64,000 bases of DNA from UBA8337 sp965658615 (GTDB taxonomy: Bacteria; Pseudomonadota; Alphaproteobacteria; RS24), in the NCBI GenBank assembly GCA_965658615.1, contig CBFHSX010000001.1:1-64000 (forward strand), in the 5' to 3' direction. The notes under the pieces were generated by a model, which worked only from the letters and a program-made list of their open reading frames with translations, was not told where the DNA came from and did no database searches. A program made the position numbers and the translations under genes. Each line of letters starts with the position of its first letter. The first letter of the stretch is position 1. Of this stretch, positions 17,572-24,954 are shown in pieces.

Positions 17572-18024
17572 ATGTTGGATAAGTTAAAAACACTGTTCGC
17601 CGAACCGGTAAGCGAAACCCAAGCCCCGCAATCAGACGCATTGCATATTGCCGCCGCCGCGCTTTTGGTGCGCGCCGCGCAAATTGATGGCAATATGGAT
17701 ACGGGCGAAGAGACACTATTGGCGCGCCTTGTCGGCCCGCATTTCGGCCTTGACGATGCGGCCGCCGCGACATTGATCAATGAAGCCAAAGACGCGGCCA
17801 ATGACGCCAGCGATTTGTTCCAATTTACCAATCGCATCAACCAACATTTCGGCGAAAGCCATAAAATCATGCTGCTGGAATTGCTGTGGCAAATTGTGCT
17901 GAGCGATGGCGTGGTCGATGATTACGAAGCCAACTTGCTTCGTCGCGTTGCCGGCCTTATATATGTGACCGATCAGCAAGCCGGTCAGGCGCGCAAAACC
18001 GCTGAAGCGGCGCTCAATATCTAG
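17572..18024 (+). CDS. TerB-family (tellurite-resistance-like) protein
   Basis: This 150-residue protein is nearly all helical and has the TerB-like pattern with an Asp/Glu-rich metal-binding arrangement: AAQIDGNMDTGEETLLARLV near residues 36-55 and VLSDGVVDDYEANLLRRVAGL near 105-125. Despite the name, most such housekeeping TerB-like proteins are not linked to tellurite; the biochemical role is unknown. It lies between the S4 protein and the ferredoxin on the same strand, 8 bases before the latter, so co-transcription is likely. Confidence 0.85.
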   Translation: MLDKLKTLFAEPVSETQAPQSDALHIAAAALLVRAAQIDGNMDTGEETLLARLVGPHFGLDDAAAATLINEAKDAANDASDLFQFTNRINQHFGESHKIMLLELLWQIVLSDGVVDDYEANLLRRVAGLIYVTDQQAGQARKTAEAALNI

Positions 18025-18032
18025 GAAGACCC

Positions 18033-18371
18033 ATGACTTATATCGTTACCGAAGATTGTATTAAGTGCAAATATACTGACTGCGTTGAAGTGTGCCCGGT
18101 GGACTGCTTTTACGAAGGCGAGAATATGCTGGTCATCCATCCGGATGAATGCATCGATTGCGGTGTGTGCGAACCCGAATGCCCGGCTGATGCGATTAAG
18201 GCCGATACGGAATCGGGTCTTGAAAAATGGCTCGAAGTGAACACGAAATATGCCGATATCTGGCCCAATATCACCTTGCGCAAAGACGCGCCGAGCGATG
18301 CGGATGACTGGCTCAATAAGCCGGGCAAATTCGAGGCGCATTTCACCGAGGCCCCCGGCGCCGGCGACTAA
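18033..18371 (+). CDS. fdxA: Seven-iron ferredoxin (3Fe-4S plus 4Fe-4S)
   Basis: The 112-residue ferredoxin is an electron carrier of the Azotobacter FdI type. The cysteine pattern matches with a one-residue shift: C9, C17 and C50 for the 3Fe-4S cluster, and C21, C40, C43 and C46 for the 4Fe-4S cluster, with C12 and C25 as extra non-ligand cysteines. The C-terminal half is the usual extension beyond the double-cluster fold. It is followed by a Rho-independent terminator, so the helicase-to-fdxA run ends here. Confidence 0.95.
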   Translation: MTYIVTEDCIKCKYTDCVEVCPVDCFYEGENMLVIHPDECIDCGVCEPECPADAIKADTESGLEKWLEVNTKYADIWPNITLRKDAPSDADDWLNKPGKFEAHFTEAPGAGD

Positions 18372-18373
18372 TG

Positions 18374-18402
18374 GCGCATGCATTTGAAAATGCGCTTTTT
18401 TT
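18374..18402 (+). terminator. Rho-independent terminator of fdxA
   Basis: GCGCAT (18374-18379) pairs with ATGCGC (18390-18395) and is followed by seven T residues. The inner part (GCATTT, then AAATGC) can form an alternative shorter stem. It begins three bases after the fdxA stop. Confidence 0.8.
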
Positions 18403-18412
18403 GTGATATACT
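18384..18412 (+). promoter_or_regulatory. Predicted promoter of carD, embedded in the fdxA terminator
   Basis: TTGAAA (18384-18389) and TATACT (18407-18412) are 17 bases apart, a close match to the housekeeping consensus. The -35 element lies in the loop/inner stem of the fdxA terminator and the spacer spans its 3' arm and T tract. The leader to carD is about 110 bases. Confidence 0.7.
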
Positions 18413-18529
18413 CACCGCAAGTGATTAATTCGGGTCAAAAATCGGTCTTTCAATAGCTTTCCGGTCAGGGTCTCACTGCGAGGCCCGCTTGCCTATGGCC
18501 TTTTGACCCCGACCATACTGGAGCACGAC

Positions 18530-19291
18530 ATGGCAACAGCGAAAAAACCCGCCGCCAAAAAAGCGGCAGCAAAAACCACGGCCAAAAAGCCTGCGGTAAA
18601 AAAAGCCGCGCCGAAAACGACAGCCAAAAAACCTGCGGTGAAAAAAGCCGCTCCAAAAACGACAGCCAAAAAAATACCGGTGAAAGCGGCAGCGAAAACC
18701 GCAAGCAAGACGGCAACTAAAACTGCGAGCAAGACTGCGGCTAAAGAAGTCGCGCGCAAATCGGCACTGGGCTTCCGCATCAATGAGCATATTGTTTATC
18801 CGGCGCATGGTGTTGGCCAGATTACCGAGATTGCAACGCAGGAAATCGCCGGCATGAGCCTCGATTTGTTTGTCGTCAAATTCGAAAAGGAAAAAATGGT
18901 GCTGCGCGTACCGCTCGACAAAGCCAAGGATATCGGTATGCGCAAGCTGGCCGATGATAAGGTTATGGATGGCGCCGTGAAAACGCTGAAAGGCCGCGCC
19001 CGGGTAAAACGCACCATGTGGAGCCGCCGCGCGCAGGAATATGAAGCGAAGATCAATTCCGGCGATTTAATCGCCATTGCCGAAGTGGTGCGCGACCTGT
19101 TCCGCAATGAAAACCAGCCCGAGCAGAGTTATTCCGAGCGTCAGCTTTATGAAGCAGCGATGGAACGCATGGCGCGCGAAGTGGCGACCATTGAGAAAAC
19201 CACGGAAGATGAAGCGATTGTGAAGCTGGAAGCCATTTTGGCCAAGACCACGGGTGGCGCGCGGCGTCAGCCCGGTTCCGACGCAGCATAA
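18530..19291 (+). CDS. CarD family transcription regulator with histone-H1-like N-terminal tail
   Basis: CarD proteins bind RNA polymerase beta subunit and stabilise open complexes, often at rRNA promoters. The 253-residue product starts at ATG 18530 (GGAG seven bases upstream). Residues 1 to about 78 are almost only Ala, Lys, Thr, Pro and Val, arranged as a 14-residue repeat. The CarD/Tudor-like domain follows (LGFRINEHIVYPAHGVGQI, about 80-140), then a helical DNA-contacting region with RRAQEYEAKI and a Glu-rich end. The basic tail resembles bacterial H1-like proteins (Hc1, AlgP) and should bind DNA non-specifically. Confidence 0.92.
   Translation: MATAKKPAAKKAAAKTTAKKPAVKKAAPKTTAKKPAVKKAAPKTTAKKIPVKAAAKTASKTATKTASKTAAKEVARKSALGFRINEHIVYPAHGVGQITEIATQEIAGMSLDLFVVKFEKEKMVLRVPLDKAKDIGMRKLADDKVMDGAVKTLKGRARVKRTMWSRRAQEYEAKINSGDLIAIAEVVRDLFRNENQPEQSYSERQLYEAAMERMAREVATIEKTTEDEAIVKLEAILAKTTGGARRQPGSDAA
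18578..18703 (+). repeat. 42-bp coding repeat in the carD tail
   Basis: Two nearly identical 42-base units (18578-18619 and 18620-18661) encode TAKKPAVKKAAPKT; a third diverged unit (18662-18703, TAKKIPVKAAAKTA) follows. The differences between the first two are silent third-position changes. Confidence 0.85.
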
Positions 19292-19312
19292 AGCTGAACC
19301 TGAGAATAAATA

Positions 19313-19335
19313 TTTTTTAGAATTATTCAAAAAAA
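19313..19335. repeat. A+T-rich inverted repeat between carD and rpoH
   Basis: TTTTTT, a bulged A, then GAA-TTA-TTC, then a run of A residues form a near-perfect AT-only dyad 22 bases after the carD stop. It could end carD transcription weakly or be a protein site; no GC-rich terminator is seen here. Confidence 0.4.
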
Positions 19336-19395
19336 CCGGTTTTTCGGTGAACCGATTTGCCGCGTCTCGCGTATCCTTCATAGGAGGAATGCGCA

Positions 19396-20289
19396 ATGGC
19401 TCATTTGGATACACGCGAAACCGTCACAGCCGGTCGTCAATTCATCAAAAAGGCAATGAAGATGCCGATGCTCGAGGTCGAGCACGAGCAGAAACTGGCC
19501 CGCAGTTGGAAAGATGAGCGTGACGAAAAAGCTCTGCACGAGCTGACCTCGGCGCATGTGCGCTTGGTCGTCGCCATTGCCGCGAAATTCCGCAATTACG
19601 GTCTGCCCATGGGCGATTTGGTGCAAGAGGGCAATATTGGCCTGATGCAAGCCGCCGACCGTTTTGACCCGGACCGCGAAGTCCGTTTTTCGACCTATGC
19701 CGGTTGGTGGATCCGCTCTTCAATTCAAGATTATGTGTTGCGTAATTGGTCAATCGTCCGCACCGGCACAACGGCAGCGCAAAAATCACTGTTTTTCAAC
19801 ATGCGTCGTCTGCGCGCCCGCATCAATGATATCGGGGCCAATATGACCCATGAAAGCCGCCATTATGTGGCGCGCGAATTGGGCGTGCGCATGGAGGATG
19901 TGGTCAATATGGAAGGCCGTATGGAGGCCAATGACCGCTCCCTCAATGCGACGATTTCAGACCGCAGCGATGAAGGCGGCACGACGCAATGGCAAGACCT
20001 TCTGGTCTGCGACCGCGAGCTGCCGGATGCAACTGTTTCCAATCGCCTCGACACAAAACAACGTGTGCGCTGGATTGCCGAAGCCATGAGCGGTTTGAAT
20101 GAGCGCGAAATGACGATTATTCGCGCCCGCCGTCTGGCCGAAGAAAGTGTCACGCTGGAAAGCCTTGGCCATAAGCTGGGTATCTCGAAAGAACGTGTGC
20201 GCCAAATCGAGCACGAAGCGCTGATCAAATTGCGTGGCGCGCTGATGGAAAAAACCAATCATAATCCACGCCACGCCGGTCTTTTATAA
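19396..20289 (+). CDS. rpoH: RNA polymerase heat-shock sigma factor RpoH (sigma-32)
   Basis: The 297-residue sigma factor directs RNA polymerase to chaperone and protease genes. Region 2 is intact (LVVAIAAKFRNYGLPMGDLVQEGNIGLMQAADRFDPDREVRFSTYAGWWIRSSIQDYVLRNWSIVR can be followed across residues 55-120), the RpoH-box-like AAQKSLFFNMRRL lies near 127-139, and region 4 ends with the helix-turn-helix LGISKERVRQIEHEALIKLR. GGAGGAATGCGCA is a strong ribosome site before ATG 19396. No convincing heat-shock promoter was found in the 104-base spacer. It converges with the M48 protease gene. Confidence 0.95.
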   Translation: MAHLDTRETVTAGRQFIKKAMKMPMLEVEHEQKLARSWKDERDEKALHELTSAHVRLVVAIAAKFRNYGLPMGDLVQEGNIGLMQAADRFDPDREVRFSTYAGWWIRSSIQDYVLRNWSIVRTGTTAAQKSLFFNMRRLRARINDIGANMTHESRHYVARELGVRMEDVVNMEGRMEANDRSLNATISDRSDEGGTTQWQDLLVCDRELPDATVSNRLDTKQRVRWIAEAMSGLNEREMTIIRARRLAEESVTLESLGHKLGISKERVRQIEHEALIKLRGALMEKTNHNPRHAGLL

Positions 20290-20301
20290 ACACTTGCGCC
20301 G

Positions 20302-21726
20302 CTAGGGCATGACCAGCTTGATAAGCTGACCGCGCTGCAGGGTTGCATCCTCTTGCAATTGATTGAGCACGCGCAAAAGCGCAAGCCGCTCTTTCACCGG
20401 CCCGCCCATGCGCCGTGCCAAAGAATACAACGTATCGCCGCCGCCGATTTGCACCACTTGCAACCGCAGCGGCTTAATCGCCGCGATTTGGACATCAGTC
20501 AGAAAATCAATGCGTCGTTGCAAAGCCTTCATGGCTTGGCGCGCCGCGCCTGTTTGCCCTTTCGGGGCCAGCACGCCAAAACGCATAATCTGGGTATCGC
20601 TATGGTCGACGGCCAATAGCAAGGCGATGCCGTCCGGTGTCTCCACCTCGCCGAAAACCGCAGCCCGCCCGTCAATCGTCAAATCCCGCACGGCGCGCAA
20701 ATCAGCCCCCGCCGCCCAGCTTGAGCGCATATATTCATCCAACGGTTCAAACCCGATGCGCTCATCCAAATCGAAAATAATCTGGGTCTCATTGGCATGT
20801 GTGGCGATGACGCGGCGCGGCGTATTTTCCAGCGCAAAACCCTTCGGCACTTGATAGCTGATACGCAGACCCGCATGCGAAAAGCGGCGTCCATTGACGA
20901 CGCCTTGGCGCGGCCCATCGCCATACACCATGCCTTGAATGGCCTGCATATGCGCCTCGATACCGCGGCGCGGCGCAGCGCTTAATTTTTGTGCGGCGGC
21001 TTTTTGCCGCGCTTTGGCGACGCGGTCTTTATTGTTCGGATGCGAGTCAAACCAGCTCGCCTTGCCCGCCTTGCCGCCTGCGCGATAGCTTGCATAGGCT
21101 CCTAATGCGGCTAGAAAATCGGCTTGCGCGACCGGGTCATAGCCGCTTCGCGCCAAGGCCTTAATGCCGAGATTATCGGCCTCATATTCGTTTTCGCGGC
21201 TGTAGCCGGCCAGCAAAAGCCCGCCCCCGGCATTTAGCAGCTCGCCTGTGACATTGGCGCTGACACCGGTGCCGGCGCTGATGACCGCGCCCAACACCCC
21301 CGCCACCACGGCCGTGCCGACAGCGGCGCTATGGCGTCTGGCCCCGTGGCGCGCCGTCACATGGGCGATTTCATGACCGATGACCCCGGCCAATTGCGCC
21401 TCGCTATTGGCCAAGGCGAGAAGCCCGCGTGTCACATAAGTATAGCCGCCGGGCAGCGCAAAAGCGTTGACAATGGGCGTGTCGAGCACGGTGACGCGAT
21501 AATTGGCCGTATCACCTTGCGTCACGCGCGCCAGCACGCCCTCAACATAAGACGTCACTTTCTCATTATCGTAAGCCCCGCCATATTCTTGCAAGACAAG
21601 CGGGTGTTGTTCGGCCCCAATGCGCGCTTCATCTTCGGCACTCATCAAGGTCGCGCCGCCGCAAGACGCGACCAATAAGGCCGCCATGACGCTTAGATGA
21701 AGATGGGCATATCGCAACAGGCTCAT
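20302..21726 (-). CDS. M48-family zinc metalloprotease lipoprotein with LysM domain
   Basis: The 474-residue protein has a lipoprotein signal with lipobox LVASC (Cys22), so the mature form should be anchored in the envelope, probably facing the periplasm. The zinc motif HEIAH is at 118-122, followed by the third-ligand region ENEYEAD near 180. A central region of unknown fold precedes a C-terminal LysM domain (about 425-474) with GGGDTLYSLARRM, which should bind peptidoglycan. This resembles BepA/LoiP-type proteases that look after outer-membrane proteins, but with LysM in place of TPR repeats. Confidence 0.92.
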   Translation of the reverse strand: MSLLRYAHLHLSVMAALLVASCGGATLMSAEDEARIGAEQHPLVLQEYGGAYDNEKVTSYVEGVLARVTQGDTANYRVTVLDTPIVNAFALPGGYTYVTRGLLALANSEAQLAGVIGHEIAHVTARHGARRHSAAVGTAVVAGVLGAVISAGTGVSANVTGELLNAGGGLLLAGYSRENEYEADNLGIKALARSGYDPVAQADFLAALGAYASYRAGGKAGKASWFDSHPNNKDRVAKARQKAAAQKLSAAPRRGIEAHMQAIQGMVYGDGPRQGVVNGRRFSHAGLRISYQVPKGFALENTPRRVIATHANETQIIFDLDERIGFEPLDEYMRSSWAAGADLRAVRDLTIDGRAAVFGEVETPDGIALLLAVDHSDTQIMRFGVLAPKGQTGAARQAMKALQRRIDFLTDVQIAAIKPLRLQVVQIGGGDTLYSLARRMGGPVKERLALLRVLNQLQEDATLQRGQLIKLVMP

Positions 21727-21810
21727 AGGCTAAGCCAACGCTATTCAACCGCACCCGTCAAGACATACGGGTCAAGATGCGCGAAAAACCGAAAGGCGCG
21801 GCGGAAAAAC

Positions 21811-21839
21811 TTGTCGCGCCGCCTTGGCTTGGCTATTTT
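21811..21839 (+). promoter_or_regulatory. Predicted promoter of tRNA-Arg(CCU)
   Basis: TTGTCG (21811-21816) and TATTTT (21834-21839) are spaced by 17 bases and end 8 bases before the mature tRNA 5' end, as expected for a tRNA promoter. A GC-rich segment (GCGCCGCC) lies in the spacer. Confidence 0.65.
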
Positions 21840-21847
21840 GGTCGCAT

Positions 21848-21921
21848 GGTCCCGTAGCTCAGTCGGATAGAGCATCAGATTCCTAATCTGAGGGTCGGTG
21901 GTTCGAATCCACCCGGGATCA
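21848..21921 (+). tRNA. tRNA-Arg (anticodon CCU)
   Basis: The cloverleaf folds fully. The acceptor stem is GGTCCCG with CGGGATC (one G-U pair) and discriminator A. The D arm begins GCTC. The anticodon stem TCAGA/TCTGA holds loop TTCCTAA with anticodon CCT, and the T arm GGTGG-TTCGAAT-CCACC is perfect. CCA is not encoded. The tRNA decodes AGG, a rare codon here. Confidence 0.97.
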
Positions 21922-21927
21922 TTTACC

Positions 21928-22431
21928 TTAAAAGCGGTATACGGCCCCGGCACTGAGGCGATCGCTATTGGCGCCATCCATATCGGTTTCGACATATTCA
22001 ATACGGATCGATGTGTTGTAATTCAACGGCACATCGGCACCAAAGCCATAAATCAGGCCTTCTTTGGCTTCGTCATAATTATCGTCACCGCCGGTAATTT
22101 TGGCATCACCGCGCGCCAGACCGATACGCAAAAACGGCTCGAATCCCTCGCCCGGCGAGCGCAACACACCCGAAAGCGACAAGACGCTGGCTTGGTTGTT
22201 TTGCGCATTGGCATCAACATTGGCGATCGATGTGTAGCTGAACTCGACCGCGGCAAACGCATTGACCTGCCCGCCGGCAAAAAGGGTAAAGCCCTGACTG
22301 TCAATATCGGCGCCGCTATCTTCATAGGCCATAAGACCACCGCTCAGGCCGATATAGTTTTGCGCTGCGACCGGTGTGCCAAGGCAGATGGCGATTAAGG
22401 CCGCAAAAAGGAAGCTCGACATGTGTTTCAT
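21928..22431 (-). CDS. Small outer-membrane beta-barrel protein
   Basis: The 167-residue product has a signal peptide (MKHMSSFLFAALIAICLGT..VAAQ, cleavage near 24). Alternating hydrophobic strands follow (YIGLSGGLMAYED, FTLFAGGQVNAFAAVEFSYTSI, FEPFLRIGLARGDA, SIRIEYVETDM) and the last residues are AGAVYRF, ending in the Phe typical of outer-membrane proteins for BAM recognition. This is the OmpA-like/Opacity-porin fold. GGGGA precedes ATG 22431. The gene ends six bases from the tRNA-Arg 3' end, in the convergent direction. Ligand or function is unknown. Confidence 0.85.
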   Translation of the reverse strand: MKHMSSFLFAALIAICLGTPVAAQNYIGLSGGLMAYEDSGADIDSQGFTLFAGGQVNAFAAVEFSYTSIANVDANAQNNQASVLSLSGVLRSPGEGFEPFLRIGLARGDAKITGGDDNYDEAKEGLIYGFGADVPLNYNTSIRIEYVETDMDGANSDRLSAGAVYRF

Positions 22432-22553
22432 TGTTATGTCCCCAAACTGATTCGTTTTCCCATTCTGCGCCTTTGGCCGGTAAAAATCCAGCCATGCAGC
22501 ACGCGTGTCTGACCGCTTCTGGACGCGGCGCGTGCCTGCGCTATATTGCGGGC

Positions 22554-23177
22554 ATGAGCGACACGCAATTTGACCAAAAACCGCAAAAGCGAAGCGGCCC
22601 GCCGCTTCTGTCTTGTTATGACGATCTCGCCGGTTCCTGCGCGCATGGTTGGGCCATGCTGGCGCGCGGCGTGAAGGACAGAAAAAGCGCTTTTCACACG
22701 CCCTGCGTCGCAACATTGCGCGACGATGGCAGCCCGGCCATACGCACAGTGGTGTTGCGCGGCTGCGATATAGAGGCGCGTCATCTGCGCTTCCACACCG
22801 ATACGCGCTCCGGCAAGATTGCTGAATTGCAAGCCAATCCGCAGGCCGCCATGCATTTTTATGACGCCACGGCAAAGCTGCAATTGCGGTTGAGCGTGCG
22901 CCTGGAATTGGTCACCGGCTCCGATTATGACGCGGCCTGGCAAGCCACACGGCCCATGAGCCGCGAATGTTACCAAGTCACCACCGCGCCGGGCAGCGTG
23001 TTGGACGACCCTTACGCCGTCAGCTTCGACCCGGTTGCGACGCAAGATGGCGAGGATTATTTCGTGCCGGTGCGCGCCCATGTCGAGCAAATGGAATGGC
23101 TTTATCTGGCCGCCAAAGGCCATCGCCGCGCGCTGTTTGATTTCGTCAAGGGCACGCAAAACTGGTTGGTGCCGTAA
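22554..23177 (+). CDS. Pyridoxamine 5'-phosphate oxidase-like FMN-binding protein (Alr4036 type)
   Basis: The 207-residue protein has the split-barrel flavin-binding pattern of the PNPOx-like Alr4036 family. An N-terminal helix (AHGWAMLARGVKDRKSAF) is followed by ATLRDDGSPAIRTVVLRG, FHTDTRSGKIAEL, AAMHFYDATAKLQLRLS, and a C-terminal segment MEWLYLAAKGHRRALFDF. It lacks the full substrate set of true PdxH, so pyridoxine oxidation is not claimed. ATG 22554 is chosen because homology begins near there. It lies divergent from the barrel protein gene and just upstream of the cytochrome gene, which has its own promoter. Confidence 0.85.
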   Translation: MSDTQFDQKPQKRSGPPLLSCYDDLAGSCAHGWAMLARGVKDRKSAFHTPCVATLRDDGSPAIRTVVLRGCDIEARHLRFHTDTRSGKIAELQANPQAAMHFYDATAKLQLRLSVRLELVTGSDYDAAWQATRPMSRECYQVTTAPGSVLDDPYAVSFDPVATQDGEDYFVPVRAHVEQMEWLYLAAKGHRRALFDFVKGTQNWLVP

Positions 23178-23194
23178 CTGCGACAGCTTAGCGC

Positions 23195-23223
23195 TTGGCA
23201 AAAACTGCCAAAATGCCTATCTA
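23195..23223 (+). promoter_or_regulatory. Predicted promoter of the cytochrome c gene with overlapping dyad
   Basis: TTGGCA (23195-23200) and TATCTA (23218-23223) are 17 bases apart. The -35 forms half of a perfect dyad, TTGGCA-AAAAC-TGCCAA (23195-23211), which could be an operator. The gene starts 27 bases past the -10 element. Confidence 0.65.
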
Positions 23224-23249
23224 AGAGCTGGATATGAAGGAGACGCATC

Positions 23250-23630
23250 ATGCTGAATAAATTCTTGCTGAGCCTCGCGGCTCTGGCTTTTATCGCCACG
23301 CCGGGCCTTGCCGCTGACGCCGAAAAAGGCGCCAAAGTGTATAAAAAATGCGTTTCGTGCCACATGATTGGCGACAAGGCGAAAAACCGCGTCGGCCCGC
23401 AGCTTAACGGCATTGTCGGCCGCGCCATTGCCTCGATCGGCGATTATAAATATTCCAAAGCGATGAATAAATATGCCGAAGCCAATAAGGTCTGGTCGGA
23501 AGAAAACCTCGGCGCCTATTTGGCCAATCCGCGCAAAACCGTCAAAGGCGGCCGTATGGCCTTTGCCGGTCTGCGCAAACAAGCAGACGTCGATAATATC
23601 ATTGCCTATTTGAAACAAGCGTCGAAATAA
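23250..23630 (+). CDS. Class I cytochrome c, periplasmic
   Basis: The 126-residue protein has a signal peptide (cleavage after LAADA-like residues near 21) and a heme-binding CVSCH at 34-38. A distal Met is likely M103 in GGRMAFAG. This pattern (YKKCVSCH, GPQLNGIVGR, KYSKAM, YLANPRK-x-VKGGRM) matches cytochrome c2/c550-like carriers that shuttle electrons from the bc1 complex to oxidases. GGAGAC precedes ATG 23250. The gene is monocistronic, with its own promoter and terminator. Confidence 0.95.
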   Translation: MLNKFLLSLAALAFIATPGLAADAEKGAKVYKKCVSCHMIGDKAKNRVGPQLNGIVGRAIASIGDYKYSKAMNKYAEANKVWSEENLGAYLANPRKTVKGGRMAFAGLRKQADVDNIIAYLKQASK

Positions 23631-23652
23631 ACCGCTTTTCATCGGGCAAAAG

Positions 23653-23688
23653 AAAACCGGCACTGCAAGAGGCAGCGCCGGTTTTTTT
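23653..23688 (+). terminator. Rho-independent terminator of the cytochrome c gene
   Basis: AAAACCGGC pairs with GCCGGTTTT, extended inward past one mismatch by CTGC/GCAG around an AAGAG loop, and ends in seven T residues. The thiolase on the other strand ends just beyond; the A run on this side lets the hairpin work in both directions. Confidence 0.9.
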
Positions 23689-23707
23689 ATCTCCGAATGT
23701 CAGCGCC

Positions 23708-24874
23708 TTATTTGACGCGTTCAAGGATCGACAGATAATTGGCCACCGCCGCGCCACCCATGTTGAAAATACCGGCCAGCTTGGCGTCTTTCACCTGCAT
23801 CTCATCGGCCTCGCCCATCAACTGGCGCGCCGCCATAACATGCATGGAGACGCCTGTCGCACCGACCGGATGGCCCTTGGCTTTCAGCCCACCCGACGGG
23901 TTGACCGGCAATTTGCCGTCTTTGTAAACCGTGCCGTCGGCCAGCGCCTCAGCGCCCTTGCCCGCCGCGGTCAGCCCCATGGCTTCATATTGAATAAGCT
24001 CGGCAATGGTGAAGCAATCATGCGTTTCGACCAGCGACAAATCATCCAGTGTCACACCGGCTTCCTGAAGCCCGTTACGCCAAGCCGTGGCCGGGCCGTC
24101 AAAAGCCGTAACATCGCGCTTGCTCATGGGCAGGAAATCATTGGCTTGGGTACGGGCGCGGAAAGCAATGGCTTTATCATGCGCCTGCGCCGTGTCCTCA
24201 TCGGTCAGCACAATGGCAGCCGCGCCGTCTGAAATCATAGAGCAATCCGTGCGCTTCAGCGGTCCGGCCACAATCGGGTTTTTGTCGCTCTCGGCACGGC
24301 AGAACTCAAAACCGAAATCCTTCTGCATATGCGCCAGCGGATTGACTGCGCCGTTTTTGTGGTTTTTCGCGGCAATATGCGCCAGCGCATCGGATTGGTC
24401 GCCATATTTTTGGAAATATTTGCCGGCCACAACACCGAAAATCCCCGGAAAGGTAAGGCCTTGATTGCCCTCTTCCGGCATGTAAGAAGCGCGCGACAGA
24501 CACCGTCCGACATCGCCGCTCGACAAATGCGTCATTTTTTCAACGCCAATGGCCAGCACGCGACGCGCTCGGCCCGCCTCGATTGCGTTGGCGGCCTGAA
24601 ACACGGCTGCCGAACCGGAACCGCAGGCATTTTCAACCCGTGTCGACGGCGTGAAGCGGAACGCATCCGAGACTTGCAGGGCCAGCGAGGAGATGAAATC
24701 CTGCTCCGACATGCCGGCGTTAAAAGTCGCGACATAAATCGCGTCAATTTCCTCGGCCGTGACGCCGGCATCAGCCATCGCCTCATTGGCGGCGGCGACC
24801 AGCAGGTCTTCCAGACCCATATCCTCTAATTTACCGAATTTTGTGTGGCCCCAGCCTACAATGCATACTGACAT
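23708..24874 (-). CDS. Thiolase family acetyl-CoA acyltransferase (SCP2-type)
   Basis: The 388-residue enzyme should cleave 3-ketoacyl-CoA to acetyl-CoA and a shortened acyl-CoA, or run the reverse. The acyl-accepting Cys is C84 in VENACGSGSAA, and the His/Cys-site motif is KGHPVGATG near residues 334-342 (as in SCP2/lipid-transfer thiolases), with the final GGAA. Length and wording fit the thiolase-like family rather than FadA. A 12-base palindrome lies about 20-30 bases upstream of the start. An alpha/beta hydrolase gene on the same strand lies upstream, and its product may act on related substrates. Confidence 0.9.
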   Translation of the reverse strand: MSVCIVGWGHTKFGKLEDMGLEDLLVAAANEAMADAGVTAEEIDAIYVATFNAGMSEQDFISSLALQVSDAFRFTPSTRVENACGSGSAAVFQAANAIEAGRARRVLAIGVEKMTHLSSGDVGRCLSRASYMPEEGNQGLTFPGIFGVVAGKYFQKYGDQSDALAHIAAKNHKNGAVNPLAHMQKDFGFEFCRAESDKNPIVAGPLKRTDCSMISDGAAAIVLTDEDTAQAHDKAIAFRARTQANDFLPMSKRDVTAFDGPATAWRNGLQEAGVTLDDLSLVETHDCFTIAELIQYEAMGLTAAGKGAEALADGTVYKDGKLPVNPSGGLKAKGHPVGATGVSMHVMAARQLMGEADEMQVKDAKLAGIFNMGGAAVANYLSILERVK

Positions 24875-24892
24875 GTCTGTTCTCCGTTTATA

Positions 24893-24904
24893 TTTGACGT
24901 CAAA
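24893..24904. promoter_or_regulatory. Palindrome upstream of the thiolase gene, possible operator
   Basis: TTTGACGTCAAA is a perfect 12-base palindrome, 19 bases before the thiolase ATG. Its length and position suit a regulator site; the regulator is unknown. Confidence 0.4.
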
Positions 24905-24954
24905 CTGACGCCCACGGACTTTTTTGTCAAGCGGCGCAACGCCCCAACAGCCGC

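Noticed and set aside
21741..22001. Minus-strand frame with a GWIRTTDPQIRN-like peptide
   Set aside because: It is the reverse-strand reading of the tRNA-Arg gene, a well-known false protein; it also covers the end of the barrel-protein gene.
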